A stretch of DNA of 64,000 nucleotides from Streptomyces barringtoniae (GTDB taxonomy: Bacteria; Actinomycetota; Actinomycetes; Streptomycetales; Streptomycetaceae), in assembly GCF_020819595.1 (NCBI RefSeq), contig NZ_JAJHNP010000011.1, forward strand, positions 248,001-312,000, written 5' to 3'. Within the stretch, counting starts at the first letter, position 1. Each line of letters begins with the position of its first letter. Position numbers and translations under genes: made by a program. This document shows, in pieces, positions 51,216 through 60,021 of this stretch. The notes under the pieces are model-generated. The model did no database searches. It had not been told where the DNA came from and saw nothing but the letters and a program-made list of their open reading frames with translations.

Positions 51216-52580
51216 TCACGGGGTGCGGACGGTGAGCCCGGCCTTCTCGGCCGACTCGAAGCGGTCGTCGACCGCGACGACGTCACGGCCCGCGGCGTCC
51301 AGCAGGGAGGCGGCGATGGCGGCACGCACACCGCCGGCGCAGTGCACCCACACCCGACCGTCGGGGACCTCGTGAAGGCGGTCGCGCAGGGTGTGCACGG
51401 GGATGTGGACCGAGCCCGCGACACGGCCCGACGCCCGCTCCGAGTCCCGGCGGACGTCCAGTACGACGATGCCGTCCCCGGGGTGCTCCGCGAGGTCGGC
51501 GAAGGTGGCCCGCGGGAAGGAGGTGGGAGCCTCGCCCTCGCGCGTCCAGCGCGACGGCTCCCCGACGGCCGCGGCGGCCGGGCGGTCGATGCCGACCCGG
51601 GCCAACTCGCGCTGGGCTTCGGCCAGTTGTGCGGCCGACTCGGCGAGCAGGGTCACCGGCCTGCCCCACGGGACCAGCCAGGCCAGATAGGTGGCGAGCT
51701 GTCCCTCGGCCTCGAAGTTGAGCGAACCGGCGACATGCCCTTCGGCGAAGGCGATCCGGTTGCGCAGGTCGACCACCCACTCCCCGGCGGCGAGCCGGCC
51801 GGCGATCTCGTCGGCGTCCGCGAGGGCGGGCGGGGTCAGGTCGAGGGGCGCGGGCCCCGCGGCGTTGGCCGGGCCCATGTGGGCGTAGTACGCGGGAATG
51901 TCGTCCAGACCGGCGAGCAGGTCGGCGACGAAGCCGTCCACGTCCCGGGTCAGGGCGGCGTTGGACGCCTTCTCCTGGCCGATCGTCGTGGGCGCGCCCG
52001 CCGACTGGCCGGCCGAGCAGAAGCTGCCGAAGCCGTGCGTGGGCAGCACGGTCGCCTCGTCCGGCAGCTCGGTGGCCAGGCGGTGCGCGGAGGTGTGCTG
52101 GGCCCGGGCGAGGTCTTCGGTCAGCCGGGGTTCGACCAGGTCGGGCCGGCCGACGGTGCCGATCAGCAGCGACCCGCCGGTGAACACGGCGACGGCCGTG
52201 CCGTTCTCCTCCAGCGCGTACGAGGTGTGGTGCGGGGTGTGGCCGGGCGTCGCGATCGCGCGCAGCACCAGTCCGGCGACGGCGTCGATCTCGTGGCGGT
52301 CGCCGTCGTGCACCGGCACGCGCGTGTACGAGACGCGGGCCGCGGCGGGAACGAGGTAGGCGGCGCCCGTGATGCGGGCCAGTTCCAGTCCGCCGGTGAC
52401 GTAGTCGTTGTGGACGTGGGTCTCGACGACGTGGGAGATCCGCACCCCGCGCCGTGCGGCGGCGGCGATCACCCGGTCGATGTCACGCGGCGGGTCGACC
52501 ACCACGGCCGTCCGCCCGCCGCCCGCCAGATAACTGCGGTTGCCGAGCCCGGCCACCTCGATCGTGTCGACGAAGAACAC
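51216..52580 (-). CDS. MBL-rhodanese fusion, probable persulfide dioxygenase (CstB-like)
   Basis: This protein has 454 residues: an MBL domain (1-240) followed by two rhodanese domains (about 265-340 and 355-450). The metal motif is ETHVHNDYVTGG, related to ETHE1-type persulfide dioxygenases, with ATPGHTPHHTSY and FTGGSLLIG. The first rhodanese lacks the active Cys (TLLAESAA). The second has it in VHCAGGVRA. Such proteins oxidise persulfides to sulfite or thiosulfate. The start is GTG 52580, 5 bases after AGGGAG. Two repressor sites lie directly upstream. Confidence 0.87.
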   Translation of the reverse strand: MFFVDTIEVAGLGNRSYLAGGGRTAVVVDPPRDIDRVIAAAARRGVRISHVVETHVHNDYVTGGLELARITGAAYLVPAAARVSYTRVPVHDGDRHEIDAVAGLVLRAIATPGHTPHHTSYALEENGTAVAVFTGGSLLIGTVGRPDLVEPRLTEDLARAQHTSAHRLATELPDEATVLPTHGFGSFCSAGQSAGAPTTIGQEKASNAALTRDVDGFVADLLAGLDDIPAYYAHMGPANAAGPAPLDLTPPALADADEIAGRLAAGEWVVDLRNRIAFAEGHVAGSLNFEAEGQLATYLAWLVPWGRPVTLLAESAAQLAEAQRELARVGIDRPAAAAVGEPSRWTREGEAPTSFPRATFADLAEHPGDGIVVLDVRRDSERASGRVAGSVHIPVHTLRDRLHEVPDGRVWVHCAGGVRAAIAASLLDAAGRDVVAVDDRFESAEKAGLTVRTP

Positions 52581-52602
52581 GGGAACTCCCTTCCGGTGAA
52601 AT

Positions 52603-52650
52603 TACCCCCCGGGGTATATCTCGACGGTAGCACGAGTACCCCGGGGGGTA
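52603..52650 (-). promoter_or_regulatory. Two CsoR/CstR-type operators upstream of the MBL-rhodanese
   Basis: TACCCC-CC-GGGGTA at 52603-52616 and TACCCC-GG-GGGGTA at 52637-52650 are two perfect-arm operators 34 bp apart. With the 49605 site they define TACCCC-N2-GGGGTA. They flank the probable promoter of the minus-strand sulfur operon. Confidence 0.75.
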
Positions 52651-52704
52651 TTTTCGGGCGTGTGCACCGCACCCGGTACAGATGTGCCCAGCAGGTCCGG
52701 CGAT

Positions 52705-52720
52705 GAGGCCGAAGGGCCCT
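52705..52720 (+). promoter_or_regulatory. DosR/OsdR-like box upstream of a small protein
   Basis: GAGGCCGAAGGGCCCT, close to the box at 29120 (GGGGCCGAAGGACCCC), 64 bases before ATG 52784. Confidence 0.4.
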
Positions 52721-52783
52721 GCCGCCGTTCAGCGCTCCCGGGGAGAGTGGGGAGCAGGACCCCTCCTGGGCAGGTGAGCGGCG

Positions 52784-52999
52784 ATGATGCACTGGAATGG
52801 CGGCTGGGCGTGGATGGCCTTCATGCCGTTGCTGTGGATCGTGCTGATCGAGGCCACCGCCACCGGGGAACTGCTTCTGCCTCGCCCCGTGAGACGCTCG
52901 GAGCCGGAGTACCGGCAGGCCACGGCGTGTAGGAGCCCCTGCCTACCAGTACCGAGGAAGCCGGTCGTGGCGCCCGGGTCGGCGGCGGACGGACGATGA
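52784..52999 (+). CDS. Small membrane protein, possibly truncated
   Basis: This small protein has 71 residues. One hydrophobic, Trp-rich helix lies near the N-terminus (WNGGWAWMAFMPLLWIVLIE). The start looks like the small SHOCT-type membrane proteins of actinomycetes, but the rest (RPVRRSEPEYRQATACRS) does not, so it may have lost its usual C-terminus by frameshift. A dormancy-type box stands 64 bases upstream, the usual distance, which supports expression. Confidence 0.5.
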   Translation: MMHWNGGWAWMAFMPLLWIVLIEATATGELLLPRPVRRSEPEYRQATACRSPCLPVPRKPVVAPGSAADGR

Positions 53000-53046
53000 C
53001 GGTACGGCAGCCCGGTTACGGACGCCCCGTCGAACGGAGTCGGGAC

Positions 53047-53349
53047 ATGCGAGAGTTCCTGGTCGAGATCACCACCACCATTCCCGAGGGCACCACCCAG
53101 GACGAGGTCGACCGCCGACGAGCCGCCGAAGCAGTCCGCGCTCGGGAGTTGGCCGCCGCCGGCAATCTGGCACGGCTGTGGCGGCCGGTCGGCGAGCTGC
53201 GCAGCATCGGTGTCTGGCGGGCCACCGACGAGGGGGAGCTGCACGAGAAGGTGCTCGGCACGCTGCCGCTGCGTCCGTGGATGACCCTCACGGTCACCCC
53301 GCTGGAGTCCCACCCCAACGACCCGGGCCGGGCCGACCGCACGTCGTGA
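53047..53349 (+). CDS. Muconolactone isomerase-like small protein
   Basis: This protein has 100 residues and a ferredoxin-like alpha+beta fold of the muconolactone delta-isomerase family: MREFLVEITTTIPEGTTQDE and LWRPVGELRSIGVWRATDEG. GGAG is 7 bases before ATG 53047. No ring-cleavage genes are nearby, so the catalytic role is doubtful; it may be a general small barrel-forming protein. Confidence 0.72.
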   Translation: MREFLVEITTTIPEGTTQDEVDRRRAAEAVRARELAAAGNLARLWRPVGELRSIGVWRATDEGELHEKVLGTLPLRPWMTLTVTPLESHPNDPGRADRTS

Positions 53350-53619
53350 CGGGCACACCGATCCTCGGGCACACCGATCCTTCTCCCTGTCCGTACCGGA
53401 CTTTCGTCATCGCGGTCTGCTGCTCGCGGCGCTCGCCATCCAGGCGTCGGGCATCGCCCTGCCGGCCCTGGCCACCCGAGCCATCTGCGCTTCCCCCGCT
53501 CCGGGGCGGCCGCCGTACTGCGGACCGGCTTCCCGGGCCATGCGCCGTCGGTGGAGCCGCTTCCGGTACCCGGGTCAGTGGGTAGTCGTAGCGAATAGGC
53601 CACCTACGCAGGCGAGAAC
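53350..53619. other. Gene-free stretch with short tandem repeat
   Basis: GGGCACACCGATCCT occurs at 53351-53365 and 53367-53381. The rest contains a frame reading LLLAALAIQASGIALPALAT, which looks like a membrane helix, perhaps left from a lost gene, but there is no start or family match. I see no gene here. Confidence 0.4.
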
Positions 53620-54534
53620 ATGCACCAGCCTCCCGACCGGTCCCTGCACTGGCAGCCCGGCTTCCCCGTGGACGCGCGGCTGACTCTGGAGAGTCTGCGC
53701 CGTGGCCCCGGAGACCCCACGCACCGCATCGGGGCCGACGGTGCCCTGTGGCGTACGGCGCTGACGGCCTCCGGTCCGGTGACGTACCGCATCCGCCAGC
53801 AACGCCTGGACGACCTCCGCATCGACGCCTGGGGAGCCGGGGCCGCCGAACTCGTCGACGGCATCCGCACCGAGCTGGGCGCGGGCGACCGGCCCGACCT
53901 GTTCCGGCCCGGGCATCCGGTCCTGCGGGCCGCCCGCCGGCGCACGCCGGGCCTGCGTGTGCCCTGCACCGGGCGCCTCTTCGAGGCGATCGTCCCGGCG
54001 GTCATCGAACAGCGCGTGATCGGCCCGGACGCCGCCGCGTCCTTCGCCCGCCTGGTCCGGGCCCATGGGGACCCGGCACCCGGTCCCGCGCCCGCGGGCA
54101 TGCGGGTGCCGCCCTCACCCGAGGTCTGGCGGACCCTCCCGAGCTGGGAATGGCGCCGGGCCGGTGTGGACCTGCAGCGCTCCCGCACCGTCGTCCGGAT
54201 CGCCCGCCACGCCGCACGGCTCGACCGGGCCGCCGGTGACCCCGCCCGGGCCTACGAGCTGATGGCGAAGCTGCCCGGCATCGGCACCTGGACGGCCGCC
54301 CAGGTCGGCCACCGCGCCCTCGGCGACGCCGACGCGCTGCCGCTGGGCGACTACCACCTCGGCCGTATGACCGGCATGGCCCTGCTCGGCCGGCCGCTGG
54401 GGGACGACGAGGTCGAGGAGTTCTACGAGCCCTTCAGGCCACACCGCTACCGGGTCGTCCGGCTGATCGAACTCAACGCCCGGTTCGCTCCCCGCCGCAC
54501 ACCCCGCGCACCCCTGCGAGGGCCGCTGCGCTGA
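53620..54534 (+). CDS. HhH-GPD DNA glycosylase (AlkA-like)
   Basis: This protein has 304 residues. The C-terminal half has the helix-hairpin-helix LMAKLPGIGTWTAAQVG followed by the catalytic Asp region ALPLGDYHLGRMTG. The family removes alkylated or damaged bases such as 3-methyladenine. The N-terminal 90 residues form the beta-sheet domain of AlkA-like enzymes. It stands alone; no repair operon is visible. Confidence 0.87.
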   Translation: MHQPPDRSLHWQPGFPVDARLTLESLRRGPGDPTHRIGADGALWRTALTASGPVTYRIRQQRLDDLRIDAWGAGAAELVDGIRTELGAGDRPDLFRPGHPVLRAARRRTPGLRVPCTGRLFEAIVPAVIEQRVIGPDAAASFARLVRAHGDPAPGPAPAGMRVPPSPEVWRTLPSWEWRRAGVDLQRSRTVVRIARHAARLDRAAGDPARAYELMAKLPGIGTWTAAQVGHRALGDADALPLGDYHLGRMTGMALLGRPLGDDEVEEFYEPFRPHRYRVVRLIELNARFAPRRTPRAPLRGPLR

Positions 54535-54743
54535 GGAGCCGAGCCCGTCGGGCGGATGCCCCTGCGTTCCGTACGACCGGGGGCGCCGCGTGCCTCGGCG
54601 CCATGGACGCCGTCCCTCCGAGAGGTGTTCGCGTACCCCCAGTCGGAGCTGGTCACCCGGCCGGCGCCGAGATGCGGACGGACGCTGTACGGGGGCGGCC
54701 TCAGCGGCTGAGCCGGCCCGAAGGGACGCCTTGCCGGCGGGCG

Positions 54744-54759
54744 TGGCCCGAACGGCCCT
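54744..54759 (+). promoter_or_regulatory. DosR/OsdR-like box upstream of phosphoketolase
   Basis: TGGCCCGAACGGCCCT shares its CGAACGGCCC core with the box at 42041. It lies 93 bases before the phosphoketolase start. The 317-base gap 54535-54851 has no gene. Confidence 0.4.
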
Positions 54760-54851
54760 GTCGGTACCCGGCGGTCCGCCCGAGGGTGGGTGCTGTGCCC
54801 GCCCGGGCACCCGGCAGGCCCCGATCGCCGTCCGATCCGGAAGGAACCCCG

Positions 54852-57236
54852 ATGTCCGTCGACACGCAGCAGGCGCCCGCAGGGCTCACGGACGAGGAGC
54901 TCGCCACGCTGGACGCGCACTGGCGCGCCGCGAACTACCTCTCCGTCGGCCAGATCTACCTCATGGCCAACCCCTTGCTGACCGAACCGCTGCGCCCGGA
55001 GCACGTCAAGCCGCGCCTGCTCGGCCACTGGGGCACCTCACCCGGCCTCAACCTCGTGCACACCCACCTCAACCGCCTCATCAAGGCCCGAGGCCTGAAC
55101 GCCCTGTGCATCTGGGGGCCGGGCCACGGAGGCCCCGCAGTCCTGGCCAACTCCTGGCTGGAGGGGTCGTACACCGAGACCTACCCGGACATCACCCGGG
55201 ACGCGGCGGGCATGGCCCGGCTGTTCAAGCAGTTCTCCTTCCCAGGCGGCGTGCCGAGCCACGTCGCGCCCGAGACGCCGGGCTCGATCCACGAGGGAGG
55301 AGAACTCGGCTACTCCCTCTCCCATGCCTACGGCGCCGCACTGGACAATCCGGACCTGCTGGTCGCCTGTGTGATCGGCGACGGCGAGGCGGAGACCGGA
55401 CCACTGGCCGCCTCCTGGCACTCCAACAAGTTCCTCGACCCGGTCGACGACGGCGCCGTCCTGCCGGTCCTGCACCTCAACGGCTACAAGATCGCCAATC
55501 CGACCGTGCTGTCCCGGCTCCCCGAGACGGAACTCGACGACCTGCTCAGGGGCTACGGCCACGAGCCGATCCATGTCACCGGCGACGATCCGGTGGCCGT
55601 ACACCGCGCGATGGCCGAGGCCATGGACACCGCCGTCGACCGCATCACCGCCCTGCAGCGGGCCGCCCGTGAGGAGGGGGCCACGGACCGGCCCCGCTGG
55701 CCGGTGATCGTGCTGCGCACCCCGAAGGGCTGGACCGGCCCGGCCGTGGTCGACGGGCTGCCGGTGGAGGGCACCTGGCGCTCCCACCAGGTGCCGCTCG
55801 CCGCCGTCCGGGACAACCCCGAGCACCTGCGGCAGCTGGAGCAGTGGCTACGGTCGTACCGTCCCGAGGAACTGTTCGACGAGCACGGCGCCCCGCGCCC
55901 GGACGTGCTCGCCTGCATCCCCGAGGGAGCCCGGCGGCTCGGCGCCACCCCACACGCCAACGGCGGACTCCTGGTGCGCGAGCTGCCCCTGCCGCCACTG
56001 GAGAAGTACGCCGTGCAGGTCGACAAGCCCGGCGCCACCCTGCACGAGCCGACCCGCGTCCTCGGCGACCTGCTCCAGGACGTCATGGCGGCCACCGCCG
56101 ACCGCCGCGACTTCCGCCTGGTCGGCCCCGACGAGACCGCCTCCAACCGGCTGCAGGCCGTCTACGGCGCCAGCGGCAAGGCCTGGCAGGCCGCGACCCT
56201 GCCGGTCGACGAACACCTCGACCGGCACGGGCGGGTCATGGAGATCCTCTCCGAACACACCTGCCAGGGCTGGCTGGAGGGCTACCTCCTCACCGGCCGG
56301 CACGGGCTGTTCTCCTGCTACGAGGCGTTCGTGCACATCGTCGACTCGATGGTCAACCAGCACATCAAATGGCTGCGCACCACGCGCCGCCTGCCCTGGC
56401 GCGCCCCCATCGCCTCCCTCAACTACCTGCTCACCTCGCACGTGTGGCGGCAGGACCACAACGGCTTCTCCCACCAGGATCCCGGGTTCGTCGACCACAT
56501 CCTCAACAAGAGCCCCGAGGCGGTACGGGTCTACCTGCCGCCGGACGCCAACACCCTGCTGTCGGTGGCCGACCACGTGCTGCGCAGCCGCGACTACGTC
56601 AACGTCGTCGTGGCCGGCAAACAGCCCTGCTTCGACTGGCTGTCGATGCAAGAGGCGAAGGTGCACTGCGCGCGCGGCGCCGGCATCTGGGCGTGGGCCG
56701 GCACCGAGGACGGTACCCGCGAGCCCGACGTGGTCCTGGGCTGCGCGGGCGACGTGCCCACACAGGAGGTGCTGGCAGCGGCCCAGTTGCTGCGCCGGGA
56801 GCTGCCCGAGCTGGTGGTGCGCGTGGTGAACGTCGTCGACATCGCGCGGCTGCTGCCGGGCGAGGAACACCCGCACGGGATGAGCGACTTCGAGTACGAC
56901 GGCCTCTTCACCGCCGACAGGCCGGTCATCTTCGCCTACCACGGCTATCCGTGGCTGATCCACCGCCTCGCCTACCGGCGCGCCGGGCACCGCAACCTGC
57001 ATGTGCGCGGCTACAAGGAGATCGGCACCACGACGACGCCGTTCGACATGGTGGTCCGCAACGACCTGGACCGCTACCGCCTCGTGATGGACGTGGTCGA
57101 CCGCGTCCCCGGTCTGGCGGTGCGGGCGGCCGCCGTGCGCCAGCGGATGGAGGACGCCCGGCAGCGCCACCACCTCTGGATCCGCGAACACGGCATGGAC
57201 CTGCCCGAGGTGGCCGACTGGGTGTGGGACGGCTGA
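54852..57236 (+). CDS. xfp: Phosphoketolase (xylulose-5-P/fructose-6-P)
   Basis: This thiamine-diphosphate enzyme has 794 residues. It cleaves xylulose 5-phosphate or fructose 6-phosphate to acetyl phosphate. Signatures are LGHWGTSPGLNLVHTHLNR near the N-terminus, the TPP motif GDGEAETGPLAASWHSNKFL and QDHNGFSHQDPGFVDH. ATG 54852 follows AAGGAA. It gives ATP through acetyl phosphate without respiration, which suits a hypoxia or dormancy role. It converges with a PPK2 gene 52 bases downstream. Confidence 0.93.
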   Translation: MSVDTQQAPAGLTDEELATLDAHWRAANYLSVGQIYLMANPLLTEPLRPEHVKPRLLGHWGTSPGLNLVHTHLNRLIKARGLNALCIWGPGHGGPAVLANSWLEGSYTETYPDITRDAAGMARLFKQFSFPGGVPSHVAPETPGSIHEGGELGYSLSHAYGAALDNPDLLVACVIGDGEAETGPLAASWHSNKFLDPVDDGAVLPVLHLNGYKIANPTVLSRLPETELDDLLRGYGHEPIHVTGDDPVAVHRAMAEAMDTAVDRITALQRAAREEGATDRPRWPVIVLRTPKGWTGPAVVDGLPVEGTWRSHQVPLAAVRDNPEHLRQLEQWLRSYRPEELFDEHGAPRPDVLACIPEGARRLGATPHANGGLLVRELPLPPLEKYAVQVDKPGATLHEPTRVLGDLLQDVMAATADRRDFRLVGPDETASNRLQAVYGASGKAWQAATLPVDEHLDRHGRVMEILSEHTCQGWLEGYLLTGRHGLFSCYEAFVHIVDSMVNQHIKWLRTTRRLPWRAPIASLNYLLTSHVWRQDHNGFSHQDPGFVDHILNKSPEAVRVYLPPDANTLLSVADHVLRSRDYVNVVVAGKQPCFDWLSMQEAKVHCARGAGIWAWAGTEDGTREPDVVLGCAGDVPTQEVLAAAQLLRRELPELVVRVVNVVDIARLLPGEEHPHGMSDFEYDGLFTADRPVIFAYHGYPWLIHRLAYRRAGHRNLHVRGYKEIGTTTTPFDMVVRNDLDRYRLVMDVVDRVPGLAVRAAAVRQRMEDARQRHHLWIREHGMDLPEVADWVWDG

Positions 57237-57288
57237 ACCGGTCCGTGACTCCGGTGTGCCGACGCCCCGGACCGTGGCGGGGTCGGGT

Positions 57289-58092
57289 TCACAGGTGCGC
57301 CGCGTGGTCGGGGACGTAGGTCTGCAGATCACGCGGCGGCCGTTCGTATCCGCTGGACGGCGGCCGCTCCGGCAGCTCCAGCACCGGTGGTGGCACCTCG
57401 TGGTAAGGAAGGGACGACAGCAGGTGGGCCATCATGTTCAGCCGGGCGCGCCGCTTGTCGTCGCTCTCCACGACGTACCAGGGCGCTTCGGCGATGTCGG
57501 TGTGCACCATCATCTCGTCCTTCGCCCGGGAGTACGCCTCCCAACGGGTGATCGACTCCAGGTCCATCGGCGACAGCTTCCAGCGCCGCAGCGGATCCTG
57601 CAGACGGCGTTGGAAGCGCTCCTGCTGTACGGCGTCGCTCACCGAGAACCAGTACTTGCGCAGCAGGATCCCGTCCTCGACCAGCATCCGCTCGAAGATC
57701 GGGCACTGGCGCAGGAACAGCTGGTGCTCTTCCCTGGTGCAGAAGCCCATGACGCGCTCGACGCCGGCCCGGTTGTACCAGGACCGGTCGAAGAGCACGA
57801 TCTCCCCGGCGGCCGGCAGGTGCTCGACGTACCGCTGGAAGTACCACTGGGTGCGCTCGCGCTCCGTCGGCTTGGGCAGCGCGACGATCCGGGCGACACG
57901 GGGGTTGAGATACTGGGTGACCCGCTGGATCGCGCCGCCCTTGCCGGCCGCGTCCCGCCCTTCGAAGACGACGACCAGCCGGGCACCCTCGGCGCGCACC
58001 CACTCCTGCAGCTTGACCAACTCGGTCTGCAGCCGCAGCAGTTCGGCCTCATACGTCTTGCGAGACAGCGTCGCCGCATTCTTGTCCGTCAT
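57289..58092 (-). CDS. ppk2: Polyphosphate kinase 2
   Basis: PPK2 (267 residues) transfers phosphate between polyphosphate and nucleotides. Walker A is FEGRDAAGKGGAI, Walker B is FDRSWYNRAGVERVMGF, and the lid region contains KPTERERTQWYFQRY. The start ATG 58092 gives the usual family length. GGGAG stands 11 bases upstream. The frame continues without a stop into the remains of an MFS transporter, so a longer fused product of over 500 residues is possible. It converges with phosphoketolase. Confidence 0.9.
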   Translation of the reverse strand: MTDKNAATLSRKTYEAELLRLQTELVKLQEWVRAEGARLVVVFEGRDAAGKGGAIQRVTQYLNPRVARIVALPKPTERERTQWYFQRYVEHLPAAGEIVLFDRSWYNRAGVERVMGFCTREEHQLFLRQCPIFERMLVEDGILLRKYWFSVSDAVQQERFQRRLQDPLRRWKLSPMDLESITRWEAYSRAKDEMMVHTDIAEAPWYVVESDDKRRARLNMMAHLLSSLPYHEVPPPVLELPERPPSSGYERPPRDLQTYVPDHAAHL

Positions 58093-58912
58093 ACGGCCAT
58101 TGTCTCCCGGTCCCCTGGCCTCCGCGGGGCCGTGGGACCGGGTGTCCCCGCCACAACCATGCGGCCGAGCCGCCCGCCGTGCCGCGGCCCACGCTGCGAC
58201 GGGCTCCGGCTGTGGCACGGTGAGGCGACCCGTTCGGGCGAGAGCGGCGACCGCCGCGGCGCAGGCCGTCCCGGTCGCCGTAAGAGCCGCCCAGGTCAGC
58301 CAGCCGGCGTCATGGCGCCCGGCGAAGTCCCAGAGCGCCCCGGTCCCCAGGTTGCCCAGGGTGACACCGAGTCCGGAGACGGTGTTGTAGAGACCGTAGT
58401 GCGTGGCGACCAGGCGGTTTCCGGACAGGGCGACGACCGTGTCCATCTCGAAGGGATAGACGATCGCGGATCCGGCCGCCAGCAGCACCACGGCCACGAC
58501 CAGGGACCCGAGTACGGCCGCCGAGGAGCCGGGCGGGCTGAGGGCGAGCGGCACGAACGCCAGCCCCATGGCCGACAGCCCCCGTACCAGCGCCTCACCG
58601 GGCTGCCAGTGGTCCTTGGCCCAGCCTGTGAGCCGCAGTTGGCCCACGACCGAGACCGCCGCCGAGACGACGAACAGTCCGCTGGTGACCGCGGTCCCCT
58701 CGGCGCCGAGGGCGTCGGACGCGGCGAGCGGCAGCGCGAGATAGACCTGGAAGGCCAGGACGTACGAGCCGATCATCGCGGCGGAGAAGAGAAGGAACGG
58801 CCGGTTGGACACGACCCCGCACGAGGCCGGCCGGGGTGTGCAGAGGATGTCCGGCGTCGGCCGTCGACTGGTCCGCGGGCATGGACTGCGCGGTGTGCGG
58901 GGGTTGGTTCAT
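58093..58912 (-). pseudogene. Remnant of an MFS transporter, in frame with ppk2
   Basis: From 58812 downward the frame reads NRPFLLFSAAMIGSYVLAFQ and five more hydrophobic segments, matching the second half of an MFS sugar-efflux-type transporter. The first half is missing. A plausible original start (MNQPPHTAQSMPADQ, ATG 58912, with AGGAGA upstream) lies in another frame and breaks off after about 30 residues. A large deletion plus frameshift best explains this. The tail then runs through DTRSHGPAEARGPGDNGR into the ppk2 start without a stop. Confidence 0.7.
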
Positions 58913-59026
58913 GGCGTGCTTCTCCTGCGGCCGGCGCCGTGTCCGGCGGCCGGCCGATGGTGGGAACAGGGGCGGGGCTGATCGGTCGCCGTGGGCTCAC
59001 GTCGTGTGAGCACGGCGAGGTGCCGA

Positions 59027-59524
59027 TCAGGTCCGCCACACGCCCAGAAGCGCCCGCGCGTCTCCTGCGGAGGACACGGCGGGGACAGCGGGGGAGTGCT
59101 GACGTACCGGCGGTGTGACGGTCGGGGCGGGTCCGGGAGGATCGGACAGCAGGACGGCGGGAAGCGGCGGTCCGGACGGACGGGGGTGACGCGACGGCTG
59201 TACGGTCGGCTCGTCCGCGGCGCAGCAGTGAGCATCCTCGTCGGGAGCGGGCGTGCTCTGCCCGGCTGCGCTCTGCCCGTATGCGTCCGGTCCGTACGTG
59301 CCCCGCCCGGATGCGGTCTCCCGGTGCCCGTCGGTCGGCTGCTGTCCGCAACCGCCGGGCGTCACCTGCGTCAAGGCGTCGGTGCGCAGGGTCTCGGCCG
59401 TCGCCGGACCGTGACAGCAGCCGAGCAGATGCAGGAGCGCGGCCAGCAATACGACGACCACCGCTCCGGCCCGCGGCACGGAGCGGCTGCTTCGGATGGT
59501 GACCGACCCGGCTCGCCCGAACAC
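59027..59524 (-). CDS. Hypothetical secreted or membrane-anchored protein
   Basis: This protein has 165 residues. One N-terminal hydrophobic helix ends in Cys (AGAVVVVLLAALLHLLGCCH), followed by a Pro/Ala-rich tail with Cys and His (HCCAADEPTVQPSRH) and the C-terminal ending RALLGVWRT. Similar proteins of unknown function are common in Streptomyces. It might be a lipoprotein, but the lipobox is not canonical. Confidence 0.65.
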   Translation of the reverse strand: MFGRAGSVTIRSSRSVPRAGAVVVVLLAALLHLLGCCHGPATAETLRTDALTQVTPGGCGQQPTDGHRETASGRGTYGPDAYGQSAAGQSTPAPDEDAHCCAADEPTVQPSRHPRPSGPPLPAVLLSDPPGPAPTVTPPVRQHSPAVPAVSSAGDARALLGVWRT

Positions 59525-60021
59525 ATACCGTAGTCGTGCGGCGTCTGAAGTTCTGGCCGGAAAGCTCGGGGCTCGCCGGCGCGGTCGGCGGCGGAGGCGC
59601 CCCGGGGCCGGTGCTGCCGGGCCGGGGCCGGGCCGACTCGTCCGCCGGCGGGTGGCGTTTTTCCTCCCCGGCGATCACCGCATCGGGTGAATCCGGGCTC
59701 CGGGACCGGCTCGGTCCGGAGGTCGAGGCCAGGCTGCTGCCGACCGGCACCGACGGCCCCGTGATCGACGCGGTCAGCGCCCAGGAGCCCTCACCGGGGC
59801 CGACCGGGAGACGGCGCCGGACACCTGCCTTGACCGCCTCCTGCCCACGGTGCGAGCTGCGGTCACGGCGGGCCGTACGACGCGCGAGCACGAACAAAGC
59901 GCGATAGAAGTGAGGTATGGGGTCGGCGTGGCGAGGCCGGCCGTCCCGGGCGGCCCGTGACTCCCGTGGCGTTCGCCCGGGGCCATGCGGTCCGAGCGGG
60001 CGGAACGGGTGGTGAACCGTC
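59525..60021. other. Gap without a convincing gene
   Basis: A forward frame at 59536-59907 (GTG start, 123 codons, beginning RRLKFWPESSGLAG) has neither a ribosome site nor a family I know; its tail is rich in Arg and Ser and looks like noise. I see no hairpin or clear promoter beyond the expected one for the phosphatase at 60022. Confidence 0.4.

Noticed and set aside
59536..59907. Hypothetical 123-codon forward gene
   Set aside because: No ribosome site, low-complexity tail and no known relatives.
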